A stretch of 64,000 nucleotides of DNA from assembly GCA_964442035.1 (NCBI GenBank), contig CAYTWZ010000001.1, forward strand, positions 3,115 through 67,114. The letters run 5' to 3'. Below are positions 7,346 to 16,700 of this stretch, in pieces (position 1 is the stretch's first letter; the number at the start of each line of letters is the position of its first letter). Source of the stretch: JAFLUQ01 sp964442035 (GTDB lineage: Bacteria; Bacillota; Clostridia; UMGS1883). The position numbers were made by a program, and so were the translations under genes. The notes below the pieces were generated by a model. It saw nothing but the letters and a program-made list of their open reading frames with translations, was not told where the DNA came from and searched no databases.

Positions 7346-8050
7346 ATGGAAAAAATTGAGGATCTTGGCATAAACGGCTACAAAATAATCCAGAATAAGG
7401 ATGGCTTCTGCTTCGGCAGCGACGCTGTGCTTCTGTCTAAGTTCGCCAAAATAAGGAAGGGCAGCCGTGTCCTTGACCTTTGCACAGGAACAGGCATTAT
7501 CCCGGTGCTGACCTACGCCCTCTATGCCCCCGAATCGATCGACGCCGTGGAAATCATCCCATGGGTGGCGGAAATGGCGGAGCGCACCATGGAGCTTAAC
7601 GGCCTTTCGGAGGTTATAAGGGTGAAAAACGCGGATCTGAAGGATGCGCCCCTGATCTACGGAAAAAAGCGGTTTGACGCGGTGACCTGCAACCCGCCCT
7701 ACATGAACAGCGGCGGAGGCGTAGTCAACCCCAATGACGATCTTGCCGTCAGCCGCCACGAGCTCAGGTGCACACTGGACGATGTGGTACGCGTTTCGGC
7801 CCTGTGCCTCAAGCCCACAGGGCGGCTTTTTATGGTGCACCGGGCGGACAGGCTGTGCGATGTGATAACATCATTTCGTAAATACAAGATCGAGCCCAAG
7901 CGTATGCGGCTTGTGTATCCCAACGCCGAAAAAGGGGCCGTGCTGGCGCTTGTGGAGGGACTTATGGGCGGCAGACCCCAGCTTAAAGTCGAAGAGCCGT
8001 TGCTTATGTACGATAGCGACGGAAATTATACACAGAACATTGTCAATTGA
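7346..8050 (+). CDS. trmN6: tRNA1(Val) (adenine(37)-N6)-methyltransferase-like protein (YabB/TrmN6)
   Basis: SAM-dependent N6-adenine methyltransferase, 234 aa. The SAM-binding motif I is VLDLCTGTGIIPVL (~40) and the catalytic motif IV is NPPY (~115), characteristic of N6-adenine and N5-glutamine methyltransferases. In Bacillus the homologue yabB sits next to rsmI, exactly as here, and the family member with known function modifies A37 of tRNA1(Val) in E. coli. Whether the substrate is that tRNA in this organism is inferred. ATG 7346 has TAAGGAAG upstream; rsmI follows after 41 bases, likely the same transcript. Confidence 0.85.
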   Translation: MEKIEDLGINGYKIIQNKDGFCFGSDAVLLSKFAKIRKGSRVLDLCTGTGIIPVLTYALYAPESIDAVEIIPWVAEMAERTMELNGLSEVIRVKNADLKDAPLIYGKKRFDAVTCNPPYMNSGGGVVNPNDDLAVSRHELRCTLDDVVRVSALCLKPTGRLFMVHRADRLCDVITSFRKYKIEPKRMRLVYPNAEKGAVLALVEGLMGGRPQLKVEEPLLMYDSDGNYTQNIVN

Positions 8051-8091
8051 CAGGCTGTAAATATATACATTAATGGAAAGGAGCCGGTATA

Positions 8092-8931
8092 ATGGCGGGT
8101 AGGCTTTATCTCTGCGCCACCCCCATCGGAAACCTTGGGGACATAACCTATCGCTGCGTGGAGGTCCTGAAATCGGTGGATCTGATAGCGGCGGAGGACA
8201 CACGGCGCACTCTCGCACTTTTGAATTATCTCAATATTGAAAAGCCGCTTATCAGCTATTACGAGCATAACCGCCGGGAAAAGGGCGAGCTTCTGGTAAA
8301 ACGTCTGAAGGAAGGGGAAAGCATAGCCCTTGTCAGCGACGCCGGAACCCCCGCAATAAGCGATCCGGGAGAGGATCTGGTTGTCCTCTGCGCCGAAAAC
8401 GGGATTGACGTGGCGCCTGTGCCGGGGCCCGTGGCGGCGATCAACGCGCTGATCGTAAGCGGACTACCCACCGGGCGCTTTGCCTTTGAGGGCTTTTTGT
8501 CCGTTAACAAGCGAAGCCGGGCGGAGCTTCTCGAAAAGCTCAAGGACGAGGAGCGCACCATGATCTTTTACGAAGCGCCACACAAGCTTATGAATACCCT
8601 TGAGGACATGCTCAGGGTATTTGGCAGCCGCCGTATATCCATCTGCCGTGAGCTCACAAAAATACACGAGGAAATACTGCGTACCGACATTCAGCACGCT
8701 ATCGAGCATTTTACCATGACGCCTCCCAGAGGCGAGTTTGTGCTTGTTGTGGAGGGAAAGCCCGCCTCACGGATCCGGGAGGAGGCAAAGGCCCGTTGGG
8801 AAGCCCTGTCTGTCCCCGAGCATGTGAAAACGTATATTGACGCCGGAATGAGCGAAAAAGACGCCATCAAAGCCGTCGCCTCAGACCGGGGCGTAAGCAA
8901 GCGTGACATATATAATGTAGTAAAGCGGTAA
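8092..8931 (+). CDS. rsmI: 16S rRNA (cytidine(1402)-2'-O)-methyltransferase RsmI
   Basis: Methylates the 2'-OH of C1402 in the ribosomal P site, using SAM. 279 aa, normal length. The tetrapyrrole-methylase fold is shown by LYLCATPIGNLGDITYR at the start, AEDTRRTLALLNYL (~37), SDAGTPAISDPG (~82) and PVPGPVAAINALIVSGL (~106). The C-terminal ~55 residues are the RsmI helix-turn-helix extension. AAAGGAGCC ribosome site; directly follows trmN6. Confidence 0.95.
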   Translation: MAGRLYLCATPIGNLGDITYRCVEVLKSVDLIAAEDTRRTLALLNYLNIEKPLISYYEHNRREKGELLVKRLKEGESIALVSDAGTPAISDPGEDLVVLCAENGIDVAPVPGPVAAINALIVSGLPTGRFAFEGFLSVNKRSRAELLEKLKDEERTMIFYEAPHKLMNTLEDMLRVFGSRRISICRELTKIHEEILRTDIQHAIEHFTMTPPRGEFVLVVEGKPASRIREEAKARWEALSVPEHVKTYIDAGMSEKDAIKAVASDRGVSKRDIYNVVKR

Positions 8932-8980
8932 AGCAAAGCAAAAATTATGCAAAAAAATTAATAAATATTCAAAAAAAGTA

Positions 8981-9009
8981 TTGCAAAATCCCTGTTCATG
9001 TATTATAAT
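8981..9009 (+). promoter_or_regulatory. Promoter of the amino-acid ABC transporter operon
   Basis: -35 TTGCAA (8981-8986), 17-bp spacer, -10 TATAAT (9004-9009), 44 bases before the binding-protein start codon. Confidence 0.75.
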
Positions 9010-9052
9010 AGCAAATGTATTAATATTTTATATCTTAAGGAGGATACATATT

Positions 9053-9931
9053 ATGAAGAGTACAAAAATTCTGGCCCTTGTATTGGCGCTCGCTCTTGCG
9101 GTATGCGCTTTTGCGGCCTGCGGCGAGAAAAACGATGCGGACACCGATAAGACAGCATCAAACGCGAGCAATAGTTCTGAAACGGATAATCAGGGTGACG
9201 CGCAGCAGGCATTTGTTCTGCCCGATAACGATCGCTACGGTGAAAGCGATCCCGCTAAGGAAAACCTGACCATGGGTACTCAGGTCGGCTTCCCTCCCTT
9301 TGAGTACATGGACAACAAAGGCAACCCCGCGGGCTTTGACATTGAGCTTTCCTACATGATAGCTGACAAGGCCGGCTGCAATCTGGTAATTGAGGATATG
9401 GACTTTAACGGCCTTATCGCCGCCCTCCAGTCCGGCAAGATCGACTTCACAGCCGCCGGTATGAGCGTAACTGAGGAAAGAAAGAAAAACGTTGACTTCT
9501 CCGACCCTTACTACACATCCCGTCAGGTTATCGTAGTTCCTGTTGACAGCGAGATTGCCTCCAAGGAGGATCTTGCCGGTAAGGTCGTAGCTGTTCAGGA
9601 AGGAACAACGGGCGAAAGCATGGTTCAGGAGGAGGCAAACGCCTCCAGCGTAGCCAGCTTCAAGAAGAATGCCGATGTCGCGATGGAAGTGCTTAACAGC
9701 CGCGCCGACGCCTTTGTTCTTGATGAGGAGCCTTCCAAGAATATCGTTGCCAAGAACGCCGACAAGCTGAGGATACTTGACGTAGAGTTCGGTACCGAGG
9801 AATATGCCATTGCCGTAAACAAGGGAAATACAGAGCTCCTTGACACGATCAACTCCGTTATCAGGGAAATGAAGGAAGACGGAACATACGAGGCTATGCT
9901 CGCTAAGTATTTTGACAGCAGCGCAGACTGA
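9053..9931 (+). CDS. Polar amino-acid ABC transporter substrate-binding lipoprotein
   Basis: Extracytoplasmic solute-binding protein, family 3 (HisJ/GlnH type), 292 aa. A lipoprotein signal peptide ends in a lipobox (FAAC, Cys near residue 23), then a low-complexity linker rich in Asn, Ser, Asp and Gln. The binding fold shows GTQVGFPPFEYMD, GFDIELSYMIA and DFTAAGMSVTEERKK. ATG 9053 has AAGGAGG 7 bases upstream. Followed by a permease and an ATPase gene, which completes an uptake system. The exact amino acid cannot be read from sequence; glutamine, cystine or basic amino acids are all possible. Confidence 0.9.
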   Translation: MKSTKILALVLALALAVCAFAACGEKNDADTDKTASNASNSSETDNQGDAQQAFVLPDNDRYGESDPAKENLTMGTQVGFPPFEYMDNKGNPAGFDIELSYMIADKAGCNLVIEDMDFNGLIAALQSGKIDFTAAGMSVTEERKKNVDFSDPYYTSRQVIVVPVDSEIASKEDLAGKVVAVQEGTTGESMVQEEANASSVASFKKNADVAMEVLNSRADAFVLDEEPSKNIVAKNADKLRILDVEFGTEEYAIAVNKGNTELLDTINSVIREMKEDGTYEAMLAKYFDSSAD

Positions 9932-9997
9932 GCCGGATAAACCGCGAAATAAATATTGATCATGTATACCTCAGATGGTATTTGATCAGCATTCCCT

Positions 9998-10140
9998 AAG
10001 GGCGCACGTTTCCCGTCTGCGGCTGACAGAAAGGTCTGTGAGCCGGGATGCGAAGGGTGCGCCCCTTCATTCAATAAGGGCCGAAAGCCCGTTATGGGGC
10101 GTTTTGGCGGGGCTTAAAACCCCGCCGAAAAACGAAAGGG
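9998..10140 (+). repeat. Compound palindromic repeat region
   Basis: The 267-bp gap between binding-protein and permease genes contains no gene. It contains an inverted repeat AAGGGCGCAC / GTGCGCCCCTT (9998-10067), then a reversed copy of the CGGGCTTTCAGCCC hairpin (10069-10092). Next is a long palindrome, GGGGCGTTTTGGCGGGG / CCCCGCCGAAAAACG (10096-10133), followed by AAAGGGTCGCCCGCCG. The last part matches 22324-22384 and the reverse strand of 29776-29833. These stem-loops could lower permease/ATPase expression relative to the binding protein, a common need in ABC operons. Confidence 0.6.
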
Positions 10141-10198
10141 TCGCCCGCCGCTCTCAGCCGAAACGTTGAGCACCCCTTACTGAAGATAGGAGGATAAG

Positions 10199-10900
10199 AT
10201 GGAAGCATTCTACAATTTTTTGCAAAGCTCCGACCTTGGAAGTCAGATTTACGAGACTCTTTTTTACGCTGACCGCTGGACCTGGTATATTGACGGACTG
10301 ATGACGACGCTGAAGCTTACTGTGGGGGCAATATTGGTGGGTACGGTTCTTGGGGTGATAGCGGCTATATTTTCTATCAGCAAATTCAGGCTGCTCAGGT
10401 TTATTGCCGGGGTTTACACCACTGTTATAAGGGGAACACCCACTACGGTTCAGCTTTTGATCATGTACAACGTAATACTGGTGTCTTCCACCAATAAGCT
10501 GATGGTAGGTATACTGGCCTTTGGCATAAACAGCGGCGCGTATATCGCGGAGATCCTCCGAGGCGGAATAGTGTCGGTGGATGGCGGTCAGACAGAGGCC
10601 GGGCGCAGCCTGGGTCTGAGCTCCGCTCAAACAATGCTTTACATAATTCTGCCCCAAGCGATCAAAATAAGCATACCCACATATACCAGCGAGTTTATCG
10701 TCCTGTTTAAGGAAACCAGCATCGCCGGTATGATCGCCATGGTGGAGCTGACCAAGGTGGCAAACAATATTACCAGCCAAACCTATAACGCCATGGTGCC
10801 GCTGTTTGTTTCGGCGCTGATATATCTGGCGGTGGTAATGCTGCTGACCTTTGTGTTCGGCAAGCTGGAGAGGAGGCTGCGTAAGAGTGACGCAAGATAA
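10199..10900 (+). CDS. Amino-acid ABC transporter permease
   Basis: HisM/GlnP-type inner-membrane permease, 233 aa, with about five hydrophobic segments. The EAA loop that contacts the ATPase lies around QTEAGRSLGLSSAQTMLYIILPQA (~140-163). The family signature TVIRGTPTTVQLL is near residue 80. ATG 10199 has AGGAGG 6 bases upstream. Co-transcribed with the ATPase, whose start overlaps this gene by 14 bases. Confidence 0.92.
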   Translation: MEAFYNFLQSSDLGSQIYETLFYADRWTWYIDGLMTTLKLTVGAILVGTVLGVIAAIFSISKFRLLRFIAGVYTTVIRGTPTTVQLLIMYNVILVSSTNKLMVGILAFGINSGAYIAEILRGGIVSVDGGQTEAGRSLGLSSAQTMLYIILPQAIKISIPTYTSEFIVLFKETSIAGMIAMVELTKVANNITSQTYNAMVPLFVSALIYLAVVMLLTFVFGKLERRLRKSDAR

Positions 10901-11639
10901 CATCCAAGACAACATCATTGAGGTAAAAGACCTAAGAAAGAGCTTTGGCAAGCTGGAGGTGCTCCGGGGAATAACCGAAAATATCCGTCGTGGCGAGGTA
11001 GTGGCCGTTATCGGCCCCAGCGGCAGCGGAAAAAGCACCTTCCTGCGCTGTCTCAATCTCCTTGAGCAGCCAACCGGCGGCGAGGTATACATTGACGGAC
11101 AGTGCATTACCGACAAAAAGACCGACATTGACAAGGTGCGCCGGGAGATGGGAATGGTGTTCCAGCATTTCAATCTATTCCCCCATCTTAAAATAATCGA
11201 AAACATTACCCTTGCTCCCCTTAAGCTCAAGCTGGTTAAGAACAGGGAGGAGGCCGAGGCCCTGGCCGTTAAGCTGCTGGAAAGGGTGGGTCTTGCGGAT
11301 AAGGCCAAAAGCTACCCTGTACAGCTCAGCGGCGGACAGAAGCAGCGTATCGCCATTGCCCGGGCGCTTGCCATGAATCCCCGGATAATGCTTTTTGACG
11401 AGCCTACCTCCGCCCTTGACCCGGAAATGGTAGGCGAGGTGCTCAAGGTAATGGCCGATCTGGCAAAGGAGGGCATGACCATGGTGATAGTGACCCACGA
11501 GATGGGCTTTGCCAAAGAGGTCGCGGACAGGGTTTTCTTCATGGACGAGGGCATTATCGCCGAGCAGGGTACGCCCGACAGGATTTTTTCCGATCCCCAA
11601 AATCCCAGGACAAAGGAATTTCTGTCAAAGGTTTTGTGA
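10887..11639 (+). CDS. Amino-acid ABC transporter ATP-binding protein
   Basis: ATPase subunit powering the importer, GlnQ/HisP type, 250 aa. Walker A is GPSGSGKST (~40), the signature LSGGQKQRIAIARALA (~142), Walker B IMLFDEPTSALDPE (~165) and the H-loop histidine is in VTHEMGFA (~200). GTG 10887 is chosen because GAGAGGAGG (10867-10875) is spaced 11 bases before it; the upstream in-frame ATG at 10851 lies deep inside the permease gene. Start and upstream stop overlap, suggesting translational coupling. Confidence 0.92.
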   Translation: MTQDNIQDNIIEVKDLRKSFGKLEVLRGITENIRRGEVVAVIGPSGSGKSTFLRCLNLLEQPTGGEVYIDGQCITDKKTDIDKVRREMGMVFQHFNLFPHLKIIENITLAPLKLKLVKNREEAEALAVKLLERVGLADKAKSYPVQLSGGQKQRIAIARALAMNPRIMLFDEPTSALDPEMVGEVLKVMADLAKEGMTMVIVTHEMGFAKEVADRVFFMDEGIIAEQGTPDRIFSDPQNPRTKEFLSKVL

Positions 11640-11659
11640 TCAAATATTTTAGGAAGGAA

Positions 11660-13051
11660 ATGACATTCGATATGAAGTATGAGGTAAAAAACGGCTGGAT
11701 CAACATTGACCCCGTGAAGAAGGACGCGGTATACAGCTTTGCCAAGGGCTATAAGGACTTCCTCAACAAAGGAAAGACCGAGCGCGAGTGTGTGGAAGCA
11801 GCGGTTGAAATGGCCTGCGGCGCGGGCTTTAAGCCCTTGGACGAGGCCCAAGGCCTCAGTGCGGGGGACAAGATATACGCTGTCAACAAAAACAAGGGTA
11901 TCGTGCTGGCAGTCATAGGCAAAAAAAGGCTTACCGACGGAATAAGTATTGTGGGCTCCCACATTGACTCGCCCCGTCTGGATCTAAAGCAAAATCCACT
12001 TTACGAGGCCGACGAAATGGCGTTTTTGAAAACTCACTACTACGGCGGCATCAAAAAGTATCAGTGGCTTACTATCCCTCTGGCTATTCACGGCGTGATC
12101 GTTAAGCAGAGCGGCGAGACCGTCAAGGTTCGCGTCGGCGATGAGGACGATGATGTGACCTTTGTTATTACCGATCTTCTCCCGCATCTTGACAAAAATC
12201 AGATGAACAAGTCCGCCGCATCCTTTGTGGAAGGCGAAAATCTCAACCTTCTGGTGGGCTCTATCCCCGCGAATATAGAGGACGAGGACAAAAAGGTAAA
12301 GGCAAGCATACTGTCTATATTGGCGGAAAAGTACGGTGTCGATGAGGAGGATCTGACCTCCGCCGAGCTGGAGATTGTTCCCGCGTTTAAGGCTAAGGAT
12401 CTGGGCTTCGACCGAAGCATGATCGCGTCGTACGGTCATGATGATCGCGTTTGCGCCTATCCAAACCTTAAGGCTCTTCTGGAAGCGAAGGAGCCCGACT
12501 ATACGGCCCTTTGCGTCCTCACCGACAAGGAAGAGGTTGGCAGCATGGGCAATACCGGCGCCAAGAGCCGCTTTATGGAGCTGGCTATATTGGAGCTTTT
12601 GGACAAGACAGGGGAGGGGACGGACGCCCTTACCCTTAACCGCTGCCTTGACCGCAGCTTGTGCCTCAGCGCCGATGTGAGCGCGGCCTTTGACCCCAAC
12701 TTTGCCTCCGCTTACGAAAAGAACAACAGCGGACGGCTCAATTGCGGCATTGCTGTCAGCAAATACACCGGTTCCCGGGGCAAGAGCGGCAGCAACGACG
12801 CTCCCGCCGAGCTTATGGCCAAGATTCGCGGAATATTCAACGAGGCCGGCGTTCTCTGGCACACAGCCGAGCTTGGCAAGGTTGACGAGGGCGGCGGCGG
12901 AACCATAGCCCAGTTTGTGGCCGACCTTGGTGTGGACACCATCGACTGCGGCGTTCCCATGCTCAGTATGCACTCCCCCTATGAGGTGGCGTCCAAGCTT
13001 GACGTCTATGAAGCGTACAAGGCGTTTGAAGCGTTTTTCGGAAGGAAATAA
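11660..13051 (+). CDS. M18 family aminopeptidase
   Basis: Zinc aminopeptidase of the aspartyl-aminopeptidase (DAP/LAP4) family, removing N-terminal acidic residues from peptides in the cytoplasm. About 463 aa. Metal and catalytic motifs are SHIDSPRLDLKQNP (~96), YGHDDRVCAY (~258), DKEEVGSMG with the catalytic Glu (~288) and MHSPYEVASK near the C-terminus. ATG 11660 follows AGGAAGGA; ATG 11672 and a GTG at 11636, overlapping the ATPase stop, are alternatives. It directly follows an amino-acid transporter, so peptide/amino-acid recycling is a reasonable context. Confidence 0.88.
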   Translation: MTFDMKYEVKNGWINIDPVKKDAVYSFAKGYKDFLNKGKTERECVEAAVEMACGAGFKPLDEAQGLSAGDKIYAVNKNKGIVLAVIGKKRLTDGISIVGSHIDSPRLDLKQNPLYEADEMAFLKTHYYGGIKKYQWLTIPLAIHGVIVKQSGETVKVRVGDEDDDVTFVITDLLPHLDKNQMNKSAASFVEGENLNLLVGSIPANIEDEDKKVKASILSILAEKYGVDEEDLTSAELEIVPAFKAKDLGFDRSMIASYGHDDRVCAYPNLKALLEAKEPDYTALCVLTDKEEVGSMGNTGAKSRFMELAILELLDKTGEGTDALTLNRCLDRSLCLSADVSAAFDPNFASAYEKNNSGRLNCGIAVSKYTGSRGKSGSNDAPAELMAKIRGIFNEAGVLWHTAELGKVDEGGGGTIAQFVADLGVDTIDCGVPMLSMHSPYEVASKLDVYEAYKAFEAFFGRK

Positions 13052-13053
13052 AT

Positions 13054-13302
13054 ATGCGTATTGACAAGTTTCTTAAGGTGTCCCGCCTCATAAAACGACG
13101 CACAGTGGCCAATGAGGCCTGCGACGGGGGTCGCGTCAGCATCAACGGCAAAATCGCCAAGGCCGCTGCCGAGGTCAAAGAGGGGGATATTATCGAGTTG
13201 CGCTTTGGGGAGCGCATGATAAAGGTGCGTGTGGAGTCCGTGAGAGAGCACGCCCTTAAAAATGACGCCGCCCTTATGTACAGTGTTATTGAAAATTCAT
13301 AA
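13054..13302 (+). CDS. rqcP: S4-domain RNA-binding protein, RqcP/YabO family
   Basis: 82-aa S4-domain protein: MRIDKFLKVSRLIKRRTVAN, then GGRVSINGKIAKAA, which is the RNA-contacting alpha-L motif. In Bacillus the homologue (YabO, RqcP) binds stalled 50S subunits and helps RqcH add alanine tails during ribosome quality control. The size and near-complete S4-only composition match RqcP rather than Hsp15, which has a longer tail. It starts 2 bases after the aminopeptidase stop with a GGAAGGAAATAA ribosome site. Confidence 0.85.
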   Translation: MRIDKFLKVSRLIKRRTVANEACDGGRVSINGKIAKAAAEVKEGDIIELRFGERMIKVRVESVREHALKNDAALMYSVIENS

Positions 13303-13305
13303 ATT

Positions 13306-13382
13306 TTCGTCGGGGGAACCCGAGCGGTTCCCCCGGCGGATACCCCCTCCGCATCGGGCGCTTACGCTTACGGAAAATAATT
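13306..13382 (-). repeat. Palindromic repeat (TTCCGTAAGCG...GCGCCCGATGCGGA family)
   Basis: On the minus strand this reads TTCCGTAAGCGTAAGCGCCC then GATGCGG, CCGCCGGGGGAACCG and CGGGTTCCCCCGAC. It matches 27692-27770 and in part 59280-59305. It contains a perfect 9-bp hairpin, GGGGGAACC / GGTTCCCCC (13312-13334), just after rqcP. Confidence 0.65.
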
Positions 13383-13439
13383 TTTATTGGAATATATTTT
13401 GTTTGTAATAAAAATAATTTTCCTATCCCGATTAAGGTA

Positions 13440-13501
13440 TAAAATCCGAGGCACATGTCCCCGGATTTTATGTTTTTTATTGAAGGGGAGTTCCCCTTCA
13501 A
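13440..13501 (+). terminator. Tandem terminator hairpins after rqcP
   Basis: TAAAATCCG (13440-13448) pairs with CGGATTTTA (13462-13470), followed by TGTTTTTTAT. A second perfect hairpin, TTGAAGGGGA-GT-TCCCCTTCAA (13480-13501), follows at once. The rest of the gap to 13774 is AT-rich; it holds TATAGT at 13683-13688 as a possible -10 but no convincing -35. Confidence 0.75.
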
Positions 13502-13774
13502 GCTTCCCCCATAGTATATAGGGGTTGTTAGATGTAAATACTTCTGTTGCGGGCGGTTTTGTGGCGCATACAGCAGCCTTTTTTATTCACAAACAGGTTA
13601 TGTATATATTGTACAAAAAAACTGTACTAAATTTATCAAATTTGACGAACCGAAATTGCTGTACTTTTTGGGTCAAATATGTTATAGTATATATGTATAA
13701 TAACGGGAGAAAATATCTTGCGTTAATTGTGCAAAAGTGGCAAATTTAAATATTTTATTAAGGAGGAATTTTAT

Positions 13775-16700
13775 ATGAAAATTCACAAGACCCTTGCGCT
13801 TGCGGTTGCGGTCGCCATGATCGTATCCATTATGCCCGCGTTCGGGTTGACGGCGTTCGCGGCAGTGGGCGACGGCATTATTTTAAGTGACGGCGTTACC
13901 GCCTATGTTTTGAACAGCGACAACCTTATCACCGACGGCTCCTTTGAGACCGACGCGTGGGAAAAGGCTCTTACCACAGGTGTGTATGACGAACAGGAGA
14001 ATGGCGTCGCTTATGTCGGCGTTATGAACCAGGACGAGCGTATGCTCCAAAGAGGAGCCACAGCCTTTGAGCGTGTTGCCGGATATGACGGAAGCTATGC
14101 TATTGTTGCCGTTACCGATGACATCAGCCCCAAGGGCGATGGCAGCAGGCTTACTAACTACGAAAACGGGCCTACGTCCATTAAACACTATATACAGAAT
14201 ACCTCCGGCTCCGAGCAGAAGTATCTTGTGCGCTTCTGGGTCAAGGCGGCCGGTGAGGAAGCCGCTCCCTTCAAATATTATGTGGGTGCGAATACAGCCA
14301 CAGCGGCTATTCCTTCCTATGAAACAGGCGCTGCTTCCGATGAATGGAAACAGATCGAGACTGTCTGCACCGTACCCGCCAGTCAGTATGTTATGATTAA
14401 CATATATGATATGACCGCCAATTCCGTAGCTCTTGACGCGTTTGAGGTCTATGCCCTCACTGAGACCGCGGATTCAAAGGCGTTCACCGAGGCTATGGCC
14501 GAGTGGAGCACCGCGTTCCCATATCTTGAGGGTCAGAGTATAAGCGAAAAGATCACTCTCCCCAAAAAGGTCGGTAACGCCAGCGTAGTATGGGATATAC
14601 AGCCCACCGGCGTCATTGCCGCCGACGGCACTATCACCGCTCCCGCTGAAGATACCAAGGTTACATTGACCGCGACGATATCCGCCGGAAGCTTTTCCGC
14701 GCCCAAGACCTACAATCTTGTAGTCAAGGGCTTTGGAAGCGGACTTGTTGACGCGCTCAAGGCTGTCATCCCCGGCAGCGTAACCGACAACGTGACTCTT
14801 CCCTCCTCTGTCCCCGGATATGACGGAAGCACAGTTACATGGAAGAGCAGCAATACGGCGATTATCGGCAACGACGGTTCATATACCGCTCCCGCTGATA
14901 AGACCAAGGTTACTCTTACAGCCACAATTACATACAGCGGCGCCACAGTAACTCAGGACTTTGAGGTGAGCGCCGGCGTGCTTAAAACACTTGTTCCTAA
15001 CGGCGGCTTTGAGACTACGGATCTTTCCGGTTGGACAAACCGATTTGGCAATTCCATCGACGGCGCTGAGGTCGTTTATGACGACACACTCGGTGCGAAT
15101 GTATTGCACTTGGACGGCACTGACGGAACCGGAACAAACAGAAGCATAGGAACGACATGGTCTGTGACAACCGGCGTTGCATATGTACTTTCTTTTGATA
15201 TCTATATTAACAATATGGATCCTGTTTATAACGGCATCACCGATGCGGTGGGCGACGGCCCCGCAACCGGAAGCACAGGTCTGTCGGGCACAAAAATTGT
15301 TGATTTTTCCACTGAGGTTAATACCGGTAGCTGGAATCATATCGAAAAGCAGTTTATTGCCGCTACGGATTTGCTTTATTATCAGGCGAGCTGGACTGGC
15401 GAGTTAAAGCTTGGCAATGTTAAGCTTTGGCCTGTGCAGACCGACTTCACTACCAGCGTTACTATCAACTATCTTGACCGTGACACAGGCAATAAGCTTA
15501 AGGACTCCAAGACAGTGGAGAATCTTGACGGAGCCAATGACGGAAGCATCTCTTACACGGCAGGTTCTTCCGAAAAGGCATATATTGAATATGGCGGTCA
15601 CATTTATACCTACGATTCCACCAGTGTTGACAGTGTAGTCCTTAAGTCTAACGGCAACGTTATTGATCTTTACTTCAAGCTGACTGACAACCTGATGACA
15701 AACGGCGATTTTGAGTCAGCCCTTGTGGGCACTACCATCCCCGGCTGGACAGTCGGCACGGGTAATGCCATGACAACCTCAAACTTTGAAATTGTGACCG
15801 AGGGCAACGGAAACCACTACCTTAAGTCAATCAGTCATGAGAGTGGCGATGGCGCAGGCTCAATCAAGACCTTTGTTGACCTCGAACCCGGCAAGGTATA
15901 CACCATATCCTTTGACATATGGTATACAGGCGACGGACCTGACGGAGTAGCCGACGGTCCCAGCGAGGAGTCTTACATCGGCGCCTATCTTGTTGATTCC
16001 ACCAAGGCTGATATAACAACAGGTAGCGACGCTGTTATCAATGAGCGCCGCGAAACCACCGGCGGCATCATTCCTCAGGCCAGCAATCAGAAGGATATGT
16101 ATCTGCTCAAGAACAGCGATGGCTGGACGACCGTTTCCACCACTCTTTATCCCAACGAGACCTATCAGACGCTTCTTATCATGGGCAAGTGGCTCAATCG
16201 TAAGGATAACGGGCAGACTGACGGTCGCTGGGCGTTCGACAACTTTGTTATTCAGACCGTGAAGGCCGAATTCAAGGGCGAAGTAACTATTAATTATCTT
16301 GAAAAGGGAACGGATAAGGTCCTTAAGGCGGCAAGAACCGTGGCCGACCAGTACGGCGATACCACATATTATGCCGCTGCCTCCGATAAGGAAGCTATAA
16401 CAACCGAGGACGGAACAACATATATTTACGATACCGAAAGTGTTGACAATGTAGTTGTCGCAAAGGAAACAGGCAATGTTATCAATCTTTACTTCAACAA
16501 GCTCGCGGCTGTTTCCGCGGCTGACGTGACGATTGATACCACCGTGGTCGATGGCCTTACTCTCCCCGAAACCGTGAGCGTAATATACAACGACGGCAGC
16601 ACAAAGGCGGCTGCGGCAGTATGGGATGCGGCTCCCGCTCTTGAGGAAGGCAAAACATATACCGTCAACGGTAAGGCCGAAGGTCTTGACGTCAAGGCTG

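Noticed and set aside
13525..13749. 74-codon frame upstream of the carbohydrate-binding protein
   Set aside because: No ribosome site or recognisable composition. The region is AT-rich and promoter-like.
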